From Halobaculum roseum (GTDB taxonomy: Archaea; Halobacteriota; Halobacteria; Halobacteriales; Haloferacaceae), in the NCBI RefSeq assembly GCF_019880245.1, contig NZ_CP082286.1, positions 1,816,521-1,880,520 of the forward strand: a stretch of DNA of 64,000 nt, in the 5' to 3' direction. The first letter of the stretch is position 1; every line of letters starts with the position of its first letter. Made by a program: the position numbers and the translations under genes. Below the pieces are notes generated by a model. The model saw nothing but the letters and a program-made list of their open reading frames with translations. It had not been told where the DNA came from and did not search any database. This document shows, one piece after another, positions 45,088-53,432 of the stretch.

Positions 45088-46178
45088 GCGCGCTCACCCG
45101 CGATTCCGGCCGCGATGTCGTCCAGCGGGAGCACCGAGTCGACCGCGCCCGTGGCGGCCGCGCGCTTCGGCATCCCGTACACGACACAGGAGTCCTCGTC
45201 CTGGGCGAGCACGCGGGCGCCGACCCGCGAGAGCGCCTGCACGCCGTCGCTGCCGTCGCCGCCCATGCCGGTGAGGATCACGCCGATCAGCGGGTCGTCC
45301 ACCGCCTCGGCGGCCGACCGCATCGTCACGTTCACCGACGGGCGCACGCCCTCCCCGCGCTCCTCGTCGATCACTTTCAGCCGGAGTCGGCCGTTTCGCG
45401 CGTTCGTGATCTCCAGGTGGTGGCCGCCCTTCGCGACCGCGAGCTCGCCGCGTCCGAGGCGCATCCCGTCCTCGGCCTCCCGCACCGACAGCCCGCAGGC
45501 CTCGTCGAGCCGGTTCGCGAACCGCCCGGTGAACGCCTCGGGCATGTGCTGGACGACGACGCCGCGGAGGTCGGCGTCGCCCGGGAGCGCCGAGACGACC
45601 CGTTCCACGGCGTCGGGACCGCCCGTCGACGAGCCGATGATCAGCGTCGTGTTCGGCTTGACGCCGGCGCCGGCCGGTCCGTCCGCGGTCGACGCGCTCG
45701 GCGACGCCGGCGTCGCCGAACCGGCTGCGGCGGTCGCGGCCTCGGTGCGCCGTTGTCGGCCCGCCCGCGAGAGGTCCGCCCCGGCGACCGACCGGACGGT
45801 CTCGACGAGCTGCTCTTCCATCCGGGAGACGCCCATCGACACCTCGCCGCCGGGCTTGGCGAAGAAGTCGACGGCGCCCGCGTCCAGCGCCGCGAACGTC
45901 TCCTCGGCGCCCTCGGCGGTGTACGCCGACAGCATCAGCGTCGGCGTCGGGTGCTCGGCCATCAGCCGTTCGACCGCCTCGATCCCGTCCATCTCCGGCA
46001 TCTCCACGTCCATCGTCACCACGTCCGGATCCGCGTCGGCGACGACGTCGAGCGCCTCGCGGCCGTCCGCGGCCTCGCCGACGACCTCGACCCCGCCGGA
46101 CTCCAGGATGTCCGCGATGAGTCCCCGCATGAACCGCGAATCGTCCACCACGACCGTCCGCGGCGCCCGCGCGCTCAC
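45084..46178 (-). CDS. cheB: Chemotaxis response regulator / protein-glutamate methylesterase CheB
   Basis: 364 residues. The receiver domain has DD near residues 13-14 and phospho-acceptor Asp in VVTMDVEMPEMDG (about 58). A Pro/Ala/Thr linker leads to the C-terminal esterase with catalytic Ser (GSSTGGPDAVE), His (QHMPEAFTGRFANRLD) and Asp (GMGGDGSDG). It demethylates and deamidates receptors. The GTG start at 46178 gives MSARAPRTVVVDDSRF. It heads the minus-strand operon cheB-cheA-cheR-HEAT-cheF2 and is divergent from cheW. Confidence 0.96.
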   Translation of the reverse strand: MSARAPRTVVVDDSRFMRGLIADILESGGVEVVGEAADGREALDVVADADPDVVTMDVEMPEMDGIEAVERLMAEHPTPTLMLSAYTAEGAEETFAALDAGAVDFFAKPGGEVSMGVSRMEEQLVETVRSVAGADLSRAGRQRRTEAATAAAGSATPASPSASTADGPAGAGVKPNTTLIIGSSTGGPDAVERVVSALPGDADLRGVVVQHMPEAFTGRFANRLDEACGLSVREAEDGMRLGRGELAVAKGGHHLEITNARNGRLRLKVIDEERGEGVRPSVNVTMRSAAEAVDDPLIGVILTGMGGDGSDGVQALSRVGARVLAQDEDSCVVYGMPKRAAATGAVDSVLPLDDIAAGIAGERA

Positions 46179-46258
46179 GGCGCACCCCCAGCCGGCCGTG
46201 CGGCGTCTCGAATCATGTCCTCGGCTACCGATACGCCGTTATTGAAGACACCGCCCCG

Positions 46259-46294
46259 AATTTCACGGCTGATAGCTCGTGCGCTACCGTTAAG
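46259..46294 (+). promoter_or_regulatory. cheW promoter with shared motility-regulon element
   Basis: TCACGGCTGATA (46263-46274) starts 26 bp before TATA-like GTTAAG (46289-46294), and the ATG is 30 bp after the first TATA base. It lies between cheB and cheW; whether it also affects the divergent cheB operon is unclear, because no second copy faces cheB. Confidence 0.7.
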
Positions 46295-46318
46295 CGACTC
46301 GATCGGGCGATCGGGAGT

Positions 46319-46771
46319 ATGGCAAGCAGTGAGCGGGCGGCCGACGCGGACGCCGTCTCGACCGAGGAGACGACGCAGGTGCTGGAGTTCGGACTCGGCG
46401 ACGAGACGTACTGTCTCGACATCGCCTACATCGACGAGATCGTCGACGCGGGCGACCTCACGGCGATCCCGAACTCGCCGCGCCACGTCGAGGGCGTCAT
46501 GGACCTGCGCGGGAAGACGACGACGATCATCGACCCGAAGACGCTGCTGGGCGTCACCGGCTCGGGCGCCCGCGAACGGATCATCGTGTTCGACCCCGAG
46601 GAGGTCGACGACGGCGGCACCGTCGGCTGGGTCGTCGACGAGGTGTTCCAGGTGCGCGACGTGCCCGCCGACCAGGTCGACGAGGCGACGACCGCCGGCG
46701 ACGACTCCGTTCGCGGTATCGTCAAGGGCGACGACCGGTTCGTCGTCTGGGTCGAGCCCCGCACCGAGTGA
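46319..46771 (+). CDS. cheW: Chemotaxis coupling protein CheW
   Basis: 150 residues, double SH3-like fold joining CheA to receptors. Conserved pieces are VLEFGLGDETYCLDIAYIDEIV, GVMDLRGKTTTIIDPKTLLG and VGWVVDEVFQVRDV. It is monocistronic with its own regulon promoter; the next gene starts 75 bases downstream under another copy of the same promoter element. It is divergent from cheB. Confidence 0.95.
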   Translation: MASSERAADADAVSTEETTQVLEFGLGDETYCLDIAYIDEIVDAGDLTAIPNSPRHVEGVMDLRGKTTTIIDPKTLLGVTGSGARERIIVFDPEEVDDGGTVGWVVDEVFQVRDVPADQVDEATTAGDDSVRGIVKGDDRFVVWVEPRTE

Positions 46772-46786
46772 GCAGGCTCCCGTAGC

Positions 46787-46822
46787 AGTATCACTGCTGA
46801 GTTTCGGGGAGCAGTCCTTATC
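46787..46822 (+). promoter_or_regulatory. KaiC-like gene promoter with shared motility-regulon element
   Basis: TCACTGCTGAGT (46791-46802) starts 26 bp before TATA-like CTTATC (46817-46822). The ATG is 30 bp after the first TATA base. It begins only 16 bases after the cheW stop, so the gene is independent of cheW yet wired to the same signal. Confidence 0.6.
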
Positions 46823-46846
46823 TGACCCCTCGTTCCGTGGTGAGGT

Positions 46847-47542
46847 ATGCGCGTTTCGAGCGGCGTTGCGGGATTCGACGACCTCGTCGGCGGGGGGCTC
46901 CCGGCCGAACGGCTGTACGTCGTCTGCGGTCCGCCCGGAAGCGGGAAGACGACGTTCTCAGCACAGTTCATCGCCGAGGGCGCCGCCAGCGGCGAGCGCT
47001 GTCTGTTCATCAGCATGCACGAGAGCCGGGCCGACCTCGAACGGGACATGGCCTCTTACGACTTCGGCTTCGAGGGGGCGCTCGACTCCGGGTCGGTGAC
47101 GTTCCTCGACGCGTTCTCCTCGGAGGGGAAGCGCTTCTTCGGCATGCCGGGCGACCGGCGCGACGTCAACAGCGTCACCAACCGGATCAGCTCGTTCGTT
47201 GAGTCGCGCGACATCGACCGGGTCGTCATCGACTCGACGATGTTGCTGCGGTATCTCCTCGACGACGACGACGACACGACGATGCGATTTCTCTCGGCGC
47301 TCAAGCGAACCGGCGCGACGACGTATCTCATCTCCGAGATGACGGACCCCTCGGCGTACGCCGACGAGCACTTCCTCGCACACGGCGTGGTGTTCTTCCA
47401 CAACTACATGGAGGACGACGGGATGCGCCGCGGCGTCCAGGTGGTGAAGATGCGCGGCGCCGAGGTCGACACCGACATCCAGGACCTCCGATTCACCGAC
47501 GACGGCATCGTCGTCGGCGACGGGAGGACGGTTTCCCACTGA
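46847..47542 (+). CDS. Single-domain KaiC/RecA-like ATPase in the motility regulon
   Basis: 231 residues. The N-terminus MRVSSGVAGFDDLVGGGLPA is typical of KaiC-family proteins; Walker A is GPPGSGKTTFSAQF (about 28), and Walker B is the strand DIDRVVIDSTMLL. Only one ATPase domain is present, unlike cyanobacterial KaiC. Related haloarchaeal proteins (Cir group) have been linked to regulation rather than a clock; the role here is inferred from its promoter and from lying next to cheW. Its TGA overlaps the ATG of the next small gene (TGATG). Confidence 0.85.
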   Translation: MRVSSGVAGFDDLVGGGLPAERLYVVCGPPGSGKTTFSAQFIAEGAASGERCLFISMHESRADLERDMASYDFGFEGALDSGSVTFLDAFSSEGKRFFGMPGDRRDVNSVTNRISSFVESRDIDRVVIDSTMLLRYLLDDDDDTTMRFLSALKRTGATTYLISEMTDPSAYADEHFLAHGVVFFHNYMEDDGMRRGVQVVKMRGAEVDTDIQDLRFTDDGIVVGDGRTVSH

Positions 47543-48006
47543 TGTACGAGGCTCGACTGGGGACCGACTGGGAGGACATCACGGAGACCGAGGCCATCCG
47601 CCGGGCGTACGCGCTCGGCGTCGCGGCCGCGTTCGGCTACGAGAACAGCGAGGAGTTCGACCGACTCAGGACGGCACCCGATACGTCCTACGACCGCAGC
47701 ATCATCGACCTCGCCTACCAGGAGGGCAAACACGAGGCCGAGGTCGTCCACGCCGACAGCGACGCGATCGACGGCGACGACGTCTGGGACCAACTGGTCG
47801 AGGGGACGGCGCCGAGCGACGCCGGGTTCGACGACACGGACGACCTGGTGTCGGGCTCGCCGGTCGCCCGTCCGATCACCGCCATCGACTTCCCGTCGGC
47901 GCTCGAACGGGCTGGACTGCTCGACGGAGGGAAAATCGGCGCGCTCGGCTTCCCCGCGCTGCTCGGCTCGGCGCCGGACTCCGGGACGCCGGACGAGGAC
48001 TCGTGA
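47542..48006 (+). CDS. Haloarchaeal protein coupled to the KaiC-like ATPase, unknown function
   Basis: 154 residues, acidic and soluble. The N-terminal half is helical (ETEAIRRAYALGVAAAFGYEN, then IIDLAYQEGKHEAEVVHAD). The second half is loop-like and ends LLGSAPDSGTPDEDS. No family is recognised. Its start overlaps the stop of the KaiC-like gene, so the two are made together; a regulatory partner of the ATPase is the simplest idea. Confidence 0.7.
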   Translation: MYEARLGTDWEDITETEAIRRAYALGVAAAFGYENSEEFDRLRTAPDTSYDRSIIDLAYQEGKHEAEVVHADSDAIDGDDVWDQLVEGTAPSDAGFDDTDDLVSGSPVARPITAIDFPSALERAGLLDGGKIGALGFPALLGSAPDSGTPDEDS

Positions 48007-48232
48007 CGCCGCGCTGGGCGGCCCACCCGGCCCGCTCCGGTCGGAGTCGGCCGTCGCGCGCCCAGTCGAACGACTCGGTCGGGGACGCGTCGGAGATCGG
48101 GGGCGACGGTGTCGACGGCCGCAACACGCCGACGGTCAGGAACGGGGTGAACCCGTGAGCCTCTACCGATCTGAACTGCCGTTTCCGTCGGTTTGGACAA
48201 AGGTTTTAGCTGTCCGACGCATGCTGACGCGT

Positions 48233-48859
48233 ATGCTGGAGGACGCCCCGCTGTCGCTTGACGGCGGAGGGGGAGGCGAGAGTCTCCTCATCGCCGGTCC
48301 GCCGATGACCGGCAAGTACGCGCTCATGCTCCGTCTGATGGCGGAGGCCGGCGAGCGCGGCGTCCTCATCACCACCGGCGACCCCGCAGAGCAGGTGCGC
48401 GCGGACTACGCGGACGTCGCGGACGTCGCGCCCGAGTCGGTCGGCGTCGTCGACTGCGTCTCCAAGCAGCGGGGCGGCGACCTCATCGAGGACGACCTCA
48501 TCAGGTACGCCTCCTCCCCGAAGAACGTCACGGACATCGGGATGAAGTTCACCGACCTGTACGAGGCGTTCCGCGAGACCGACGCCGCCGTCGCGGTCGG
48601 CATCAACTCGCTGTCGGAGCTGTTGATGTACCTCGATCCGCAGGACGTCTACCAGTTCGTCCGCGTGCTCACCCGGCAGACGCAAAGCGAGGGGTGGACC
48701 ACCATCGCGGTGATCAACTCCACGATGCACGACGAGCAGACGTTGCACACGATGTACGAGCCGTTCGACACCGTGATCAACACGCGCGAGGAGAACGGCG
48801 CGCGCGAGCTCCGCGTCCGAAACCGGACGCAGGCGGCGACGGCGTGGACGACGTTCTGA
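48233..48859 (+). CDS. Second RecA/KaiC-like ATPase-fold protein (DUF7504-like)
   Basis: 208 residues. A P-loop GPPMTGKYALM near residue 24 is followed by a RecA-like core (GVLITTGDPAEQVRADYADV, then AAVAVGINSLSELLMYLD). The Walker A has Met-Thr in place of Gly-Ser, so activity may be weak. It resembles the haloarchaeal group I remember as DUF7504. Two starts are possible: ATG 48233 (used, about 30 bp after TATA-like TTTTAG at 48204) and 48221, four codons longer; the frame also extends to a GTG at 48155. It is the last gene of the second motility block. Confidence 0.75.
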   Translation: MLEDAPLSLDGGGGGESLLIAGPPMTGKYALMLRLMAEAGERGVLITTGDPAEQVRADYADVADVAPESVGVVDCVSKQRGGDLIEDDLIRYASSPKNVTDIGMKFTDLYEAFRETDAAVAVGINSLSELLMYLDPQDVYQFVRVLTRQTQSEGWTTIAVINSTMHDEQTLHTMYEPFDTVINTREENGARELRVRNRTQAATAWTTF

Positions 48860-49247
48860 CCGACGCTCGACGCCCAATACCCTTCTGGACTGACGCCCCG
48901 TCCAACGGACCTATCCCGGCGATCGACGACCGTCAGCCCGTCGCTTCCGAGCATCGTCCCTACCGGACTCTCTGGCTACGTCTCGGCTGTCTCGCTCAAT
49001 CCCTGACTATCTCGCTTCGTCCCGCTCCGTCCCGGCCTGTCCCGGTCGTTCCCGTCCGCGTTCGTCGGGGCTGCGAGGGCTCACGGCGTCGTTTCACCCC
49101 AGAACGGGGTATCAGCCCTCACTGCACGTGGCCGCGACCGCCTTCGTGGTCCCGCGACTGACGACTCCACTCAGATTCCATATCGCGTTATTCAGTTTAC
49201 TACTGCCGACCGTCGCGCTTACCCCGATCCCCGCGGATCGTCCGACA
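48860..49247. other. Gene-free pyrimidine-rich interval
   Basis: 388 bases without a credible gene. 49000-49070 contains imperfect CCGTCCC/CTCGCTTCGTCCC runs (pyrimidine-rich on the plus strand). An AT-richer stretch with TATA-like CGTTATTCAG is at 49184-49195, about 55 bases before the next ATG. I see no clear terminator or RNA. Confidence 0.4.
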
Positions 49248-49583
49248 ATGGCCGAGTTCGACCCCGAGCAGTTCGAGGACAAGTACGCGAACTACTTCCC
49301 GGAGCTCCAGCGCGCGTACAAGAACGCCTTCGAGACGATGAACGACCGGTTCGACTCGGAGGTGATCCACGCGATCGACCAACAGATCCTCAACGAGTCC
49401 GAGCCGTTCTACGACGAGGAGACGGGGACGTTCACCGTCGAACTGCCCGAGAACCCGACCGATCGCCTGACGGCGATCGTCGTCGACGACGAGAAGCTGA
49501 CCGAGACGCTCGACCGGTACGTCGCGGAGATCGAATCGGAGCTATACCGCGTCTTCGACCTCGAACCGCCCGAGGAACGGTGA
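49248..49583 (+). CDS. Small conserved haloarchaeal protein (DUF5783-like)
   Basis: 111 residues beginning MAEFDPEQFEDKYANYFPELQ, then AYKNAFETMNDRFDSEVIHAIDQQ, with an acidic C-terminal half. It matches my memory of the haloarchaeal family DUF5783, which has no known function. I use ATG 49248; the longer open frame (49128) would add a hydrophobic N-terminus that does not fit the conserved start. Confidence 0.8.
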   Translation: MAEFDPEQFEDKYANYFPELQRAYKNAFETMNDRFDSEVIHAIDQQILNESEPFYDEETGTFTVELPENPTDRLTAIVVDDEKLTETLDRYVAEIESELYRVFDLEPPEER

Positions 49584-49647
49584 ACGGGCGACCGCGAGAC
49601 CCCGCCGAGCACAAGGTTGAAACCCTCGTACCGCCAACCGAAGGGTA

Positions 49648-50034
49648 ATGAGCGCCGACTCCCAGGACGACGGCGGCGAGGACGAACTGCGCGAGCGCAT
49701 CACGAACTTCCTGCGCCGCAACTTCCCGCAGATCCAGATGCACGGCGGCAGCGCCGCCATCCAGCACCTGGACCGCGAGACGGGCGAGGTCCACATCTCG
49801 CTGGGCGGGGCCTGTTCCGGCTGCGGCATCTCGCCGATGACGATCCAGGCGATCAAATCGCGCATGACCAAGGAGATCCCCGAGATCAAGGAGGTCGTCG
49901 CCGACACCGGCATGGGCTCGGGCGCCGACGGCGACCTCGGCGGCATGGGCACCTCCGACGACGGCATGTCCCCCTCCTTCCCAGGCGAGTCCTCGGACGG
50001 CGAGGACGACGAGGGCCCGCAAGCCCCCTTCTGA
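49648..50034 (+). CDS. NifU C-terminal-domain Fe-S scaffold protein
   Basis: 128 residues. The Nfu domain (about 12-95) includes FPQIQMHGGSAAIQHLD and the metal-binding CxxC in GGACSGCGISPMTIQAI. It can carry a [4Fe-4S] cluster for delivery to apo-proteins. The C-terminal about 35 residues are Gly/Asp/Ser-rich. It has a short promoter region (GGTTGAAACC) 30 bases upstream. Confidence 0.9.
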   Translation: MSADSQDDGGEDELRERITNFLRRNFPQIQMHGGSAAIQHLDRETGEVHISLGGACSGCGISPMTIQAIKSRMTKEIPEIKEVVADTGMGSGADGDLGGMGTSDDGMSPSFPGESSDGEDDEGPQAPF

Positions 50035-50367
50035 CGGCGACCGCTCTTCCGTTCGCTCCGCGCCGCGGTTCTCACGTGCTTACCCCGTAGCCGCTGCCAT
50101 TTCTCGCATCCGTCTTTAGCGACCCGGCTCGCTCGATGTCGCGGCGCCCAACGGCGCCGTTCCCAGCCGTATTCCCCGAATTCGGGACCGACGGGCCCGC
50201 TTCGACCGTTCTACGGCCGGAAGGCACGTTCGGGGGAACCGGACGATAAACTATCGGCCGCGATAGCAAACCCACCGACCACGCGTCGGCGACGGCCGAG
50301 CGGCCCGACTCGGGAGATCCTGACCTGTCGCGGGCGCCGAACAACCGGATCGAAGGGGCTTTGAGTA

Positions 50368-50383
50368 TTTAGGCGGGCCAAAA
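50368..50383. promoter_or_regulatory. Possible metal-regulator operator before the substrate-binding protein
   Basis: TTTAGGC-GG-GCCAAAA is an inverted repeat with one mismatch, directly before the ATG at 50387. TTTAGGC half-sites resemble DtxR/SirR-family operators known from haloarchaea. Its position downstream of a TATA-like GAGTATTTAG would allow repression. This is an inference from sequence shape only. Confidence 0.3.
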
Positions 50384-50386
50384 AGT

Positions 50387-51634
50387 ATGGGAGACGACAG
50401 CGGCGAACTCGACGGGCCCACGCGGCGTGACTACGTGAAATACGGCGGGGCGCTCGTCGGCGGCAGCGGCCTGCTCGCGGGCTGTACCGGGCAGTCGAAC
50501 GACGGCGCGACGACGACGCAGGAGCCGATCGAGCGGACCGAGACGGCGGCCGAGGAGACCGAGGGGACCGCCACCGCGAGTCCGGAGGCGAGCTACTCCG
50601 TCGAGCTGTCGCCCGTCGGCGAGGTCACGCTCGAGGAGCCGCCGACGAACGTGTTCACCCACTTCCCGTGGTTCCCGGACATGGCGAGCGCGCTCGGGCA
50701 GGGAGACACCGTCAACAGCCTGTGGTGGGACGGCACCGTTGCCGGCTTGGAGTACTTCACCGCCGGGTTCGACGACTTCGAGATCGAGTGGGCGGACGAG
50801 GCGGGGCAGTACGGTTTCTCGAAGGAACAGCTGTACGAACTCGACAGCGACCTCCACCTCGTGGATCCGGCGTGGGTGACCACACAGGACAACTGGAGCC
50901 GAGCCGACATCGACGAGATCGAGGACAACGTGGGTCCGTGGCTGGGCAACTACTACAGCAGCTTCCACGCGACGCCCCCCCAGGAGTGGGCCGACGGGTA
51001 CGAGTACCACAGTCTCTGGGGGGTGTTCGACCGCGTCGCGACGCTGTACGACGAGCGTGAACGGTACGAGGCGCTTCGGTCCGTGCGCGACGACCTGATC
51101 TCGACCGTCGAGGCGGGGCGCCCGCCGGAGTCCGACCGGCCGACCGCCGCGTACCTCTCGATCTCGGCGGACCTGTCCAGCATCTACCAGCTCAGGCTGA
51201 ACGCTCCCGGCTACTGGAACTCCCACACGCGGCCGCTGGGCGCCGTCGACGCCTTCGGCGACGACGAGTTCTCGGGGCCGTTCAAAGAGATCGACATGGA
51301 GGCGCTGCTGGAGGCCGACCCGGACGCGATACTCGCGCTGTGGACGGTCACGGACACCTTCGACTTCGGGGAGCTGAAGCGGAACCTCCGGGACGACCCT
51401 GTCGGGAGCGAGCTGTCCGCCGTCCGGAACGACCGGGTGTACCCGCAGGGGACGCGCTGGCAGGGACCGCTGATGAACCTGTTCCAGCTGGAGATGACCG
51501 CCAAACAGCTGTACCCCGAGGAGTTCGGGGCGTGGCCCGAGTACGAGAACGGCGACACGTACCCAGAGTTCGGCGCCGACGAACGGCTGTTCGACCACCG
51601 GCGGGTCGCCGACGTCATCGCCGGCGACACCTGA
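50387..51634 (+). CDS. ABC-type metal/siderophore substrate-binding lipoprotein (BtuF/FecB-like)
   Basis: 415 residues. The N-terminus has a Tat signal (TRRDYVKYGG) and lipobox LLAGC (about residue 33), so it is exported folded and lipid-anchored. A Thr/Glu-rich spacer follows, then a helical-backbone type III binding fold (VELSPVGEVTLEEPPTNVFT; final domain DALLALWTV-like and NDRVYPQGTRWQGPL). Relatives bind iron-siderophores, haem or cobalamin. No permease or ATPase gene is adjacent. A putative metal-regulator operator precedes it. The 352-base interval upstream shows no other gene. Confidence 0.85.
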   Translation: MGDDSGELDGPTRRDYVKYGGALVGGSGLLAGCTGQSNDGATTTQEPIERTETAAEETEGTATASPEASYSVELSPVGEVTLEEPPTNVFTHFPWFPDMASALGQGDTVNSLWWDGTVAGLEYFTAGFDDFEIEWADEAGQYGFSKEQLYELDSDLHLVDPAWVTTQDNWSRADIDEIEDNVGPWLGNYYSSFHATPPQEWADGYEYHSLWGVFDRVATLYDERERYEALRSVRDDLISTVEAGRPPESDRPTAAYLSISADLSSIYQLRLNAPGYWNSHTRPLGAVDAFGDDEFSGPFKEIDMEALLEADPDAILALWTVTDTFDFGELKRNLRDDPVGSELSAVRNDRVYPQGTRWQGPLMNLFQLEMTAKQLYPEEFGAWPEYENGDTYPEFGADERLFDHRRVADVIAGDT

Positions 51635-51742
51635 GGGCGGGCGCCGCCCGGCCGTTCCCGGGCTCGGCGACCCTCTGAGGACCGCTCCGGTCGCGTCGAG
51701 GAGACCAGAAGAGGGATTACCGGCGAGCGGGACTCGGGAGAC

Positions 51743-53323
51743 ATGAGCGACGACACGCCCGAGAACGTGCTGTTCGTCGTGCTCGACACGGTCCGCAAGG
51801 ACCGCCTCGGGCCGTACGGCTACGACGGGGGAACGACTCCCGGCCTGGACGCGTTCGCCGAGGAGGCGACCGTCTTCGAGAACGCGGTCGCGCCCGCGCC
51901 GTGGACGCTCCCGGTGCACGCGTCGCTGTTCACCGGGATGTACCCGCACCGCCACGGCGCCGACCAGGAGAACCCGTATCTGGAGGGCGCGACGACGCTC
52001 GCCGAGACGCTTTCGGCCGAGGGCTACCGCACCGCCTGCTACTCATCGAACGCGTGGATCACCCCGTACACCCACCTCACCGACGGGTTCGACGACCAGG
52101 ACAACTTCTTCGAGGTGATGCCGGGCGATCTCCTGTCGGGGCCGATCGCGCGGGCGTGGAAGGCGATGAACGACAACGAGGCGCTGCGGACGGTCGCGGA
52201 CAAGCTCGTCTCGCTGGGCAACGTCGCCCACGAGTACCTCGCGTCGGGCGAGGGCGCCGACTCCAAGACGCCGGCGGTGATCGACCGCACGAAGTCGTTC
52301 ATCGACGACAGCGAGTCGGCCGGCGACGACTGGTTCGCGTTCATCAACCTGATGGACGCGCACCTGCCGTACCACCCGCCTCAGGAGTACGTCGACGAGT
52401 ACGCGCCCGGCGTCGACTCGACGGAGGTGTGCCAGAACTCCAAGGAGTACAACGCCGGCGTCCGCGACATCGACGACGAGGAGTGGGACGCGATCAGGGG
52501 GCTGTACGACGCCGAGATCGCCCACATCGACGACCAGCTCACCCGGCTGTTCGACTGGCTGAAGGAGACCGACCGCTGGGAGGACACCGCGGTCGTCGTC
52601 TGCGCGGACCACGGCGAACTCCACGGCGAACACGACCTCTACGGCCACGAGTTCTGTCTGTACGACCAGCTGATCAACGTCCCGCTCATGGTCAAACACC
52701 CCGGCCTCGACGACGACCGCCGCGAGGACACCGTCGAGCTCCTCGACACCTACCACACGGTGCTCGACACGCTCGGCGTCGACGGAGGGGAGCCGGCCGC
52801 CGACGGCGAGGAGGCGGTCGCGCTCGACCGGACCCGATCGCTTCTCTCGGCCGACTACCGCGAGTTCGCCGGCCTCGACGACGCCGACCGCGACCCCGGC
52901 CAGCGTGCGTCGCCCGACGGGGAGTTCGGGTTCGTCGAGTACTCCCGGCCCGTGGTGGAGCTGAAACAGCTGGAGGAGAAGGCGTCGAGCGCGGGCATCG
53001 AACTGCCCGAGGACTCCCGGTTCTACTCGCGGATGCGCGCGTCCCGAGCCACCGACGCGAAGTACGTCCGCATCGACCGGATCCCCGACGAGGCGTTCCG
53101 GCTCGACGAGGACCCCGCCGAGGAGCGGAACCTCGCCGGCACCCCGGGCGGCGACGGGGGCGACGAGCGCATCGCCGAGGCCGAGTCCAGACTCGGCGAG
53201 TTCGAGGCCGCCGCCGGCGGCGCGTGGACCGGCGCCGTCGACGGCGAGGTGACCGACGACTCGCTCGACGAGATGGACGACGAGGCGACCGAGCGCCTCC
53301 GCGACTTGGGATACGTCGAGTAG
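51743..53323 (+). CDS. Sulfatase-family protein (alkaline-phosphatase superfamily) with Thr nucleophile position
   Basis: 526 residues. The metal-binding VLFVVLDTVRKDRLGPYG includes D15. The active-site segment APWTLPVHASLFTGMYPHRHG places Thr55 where sulfatases have the Cys or Ser that becomes formylglycine, and lacks the C/S-x-P-x-R sequence. Other metal ligands are in VVVCADHGELHGEHDLYGH (about 285). The enzyme therefore probably cleaves a phosphate or phosphonate ester rather than a sulfate, or is sulfatase-like only. There is no signal peptide. It is 108 bases from the substrate-binding protein. Confidence 0.85.
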   Translation: MSDDTPENVLFVVLDTVRKDRLGPYGYDGGTTPGLDAFAEEATVFENAVAPAPWTLPVHASLFTGMYPHRHGADQENPYLEGATTLAETLSAEGYRTACYSSNAWITPYTHLTDGFDDQDNFFEVMPGDLLSGPIARAWKAMNDNEALRTVADKLVSLGNVAHEYLASGEGADSKTPAVIDRTKSFIDDSESAGDDWFAFINLMDAHLPYHPPQEYVDEYAPGVDSTEVCQNSKEYNAGVRDIDDEEWDAIRGLYDAEIAHIDDQLTRLFDWLKETDRWEDTAVVVCADHGELHGEHDLYGHEFCLYDQLINVPLMVKHPGLDDDRREDTVELLDTYHTVLDTLGVDGGEPAADGEEAVALDRTRSLLSADYREFAGLDDADRDPGQRASPDGEFGFVEYSRPVVELKQLEEKASSAGIELPEDSRFYSRMRASRATDAKYVRIDRIPDEAFRLDEDPAEERNLAGTPGGDGGDERIAEAESRLGEFEAAAGGAWTGAVDGEVTDDSLDEMDDEATERLRDLGYVE

Positions 53324-53432
53324 TCTCCGATTCCTACTGCAGCCTCTTGGTTTTCAGAAGAAACACGCTACAAGCGAAACCGATAGCAAGAACGGCGAAT
53401 TGGAGAATACCCCGAAACCCAAACTCATCGTT

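Noticed and set aside
46175-46318. Short minus-strand frame ending in GVSVAEDMIRDAARPAGGAP before cheB
   Set aside because: Ends with a plausible overlap at cheB but most of the frame is antisense to cheW; too little evidence for a gene.
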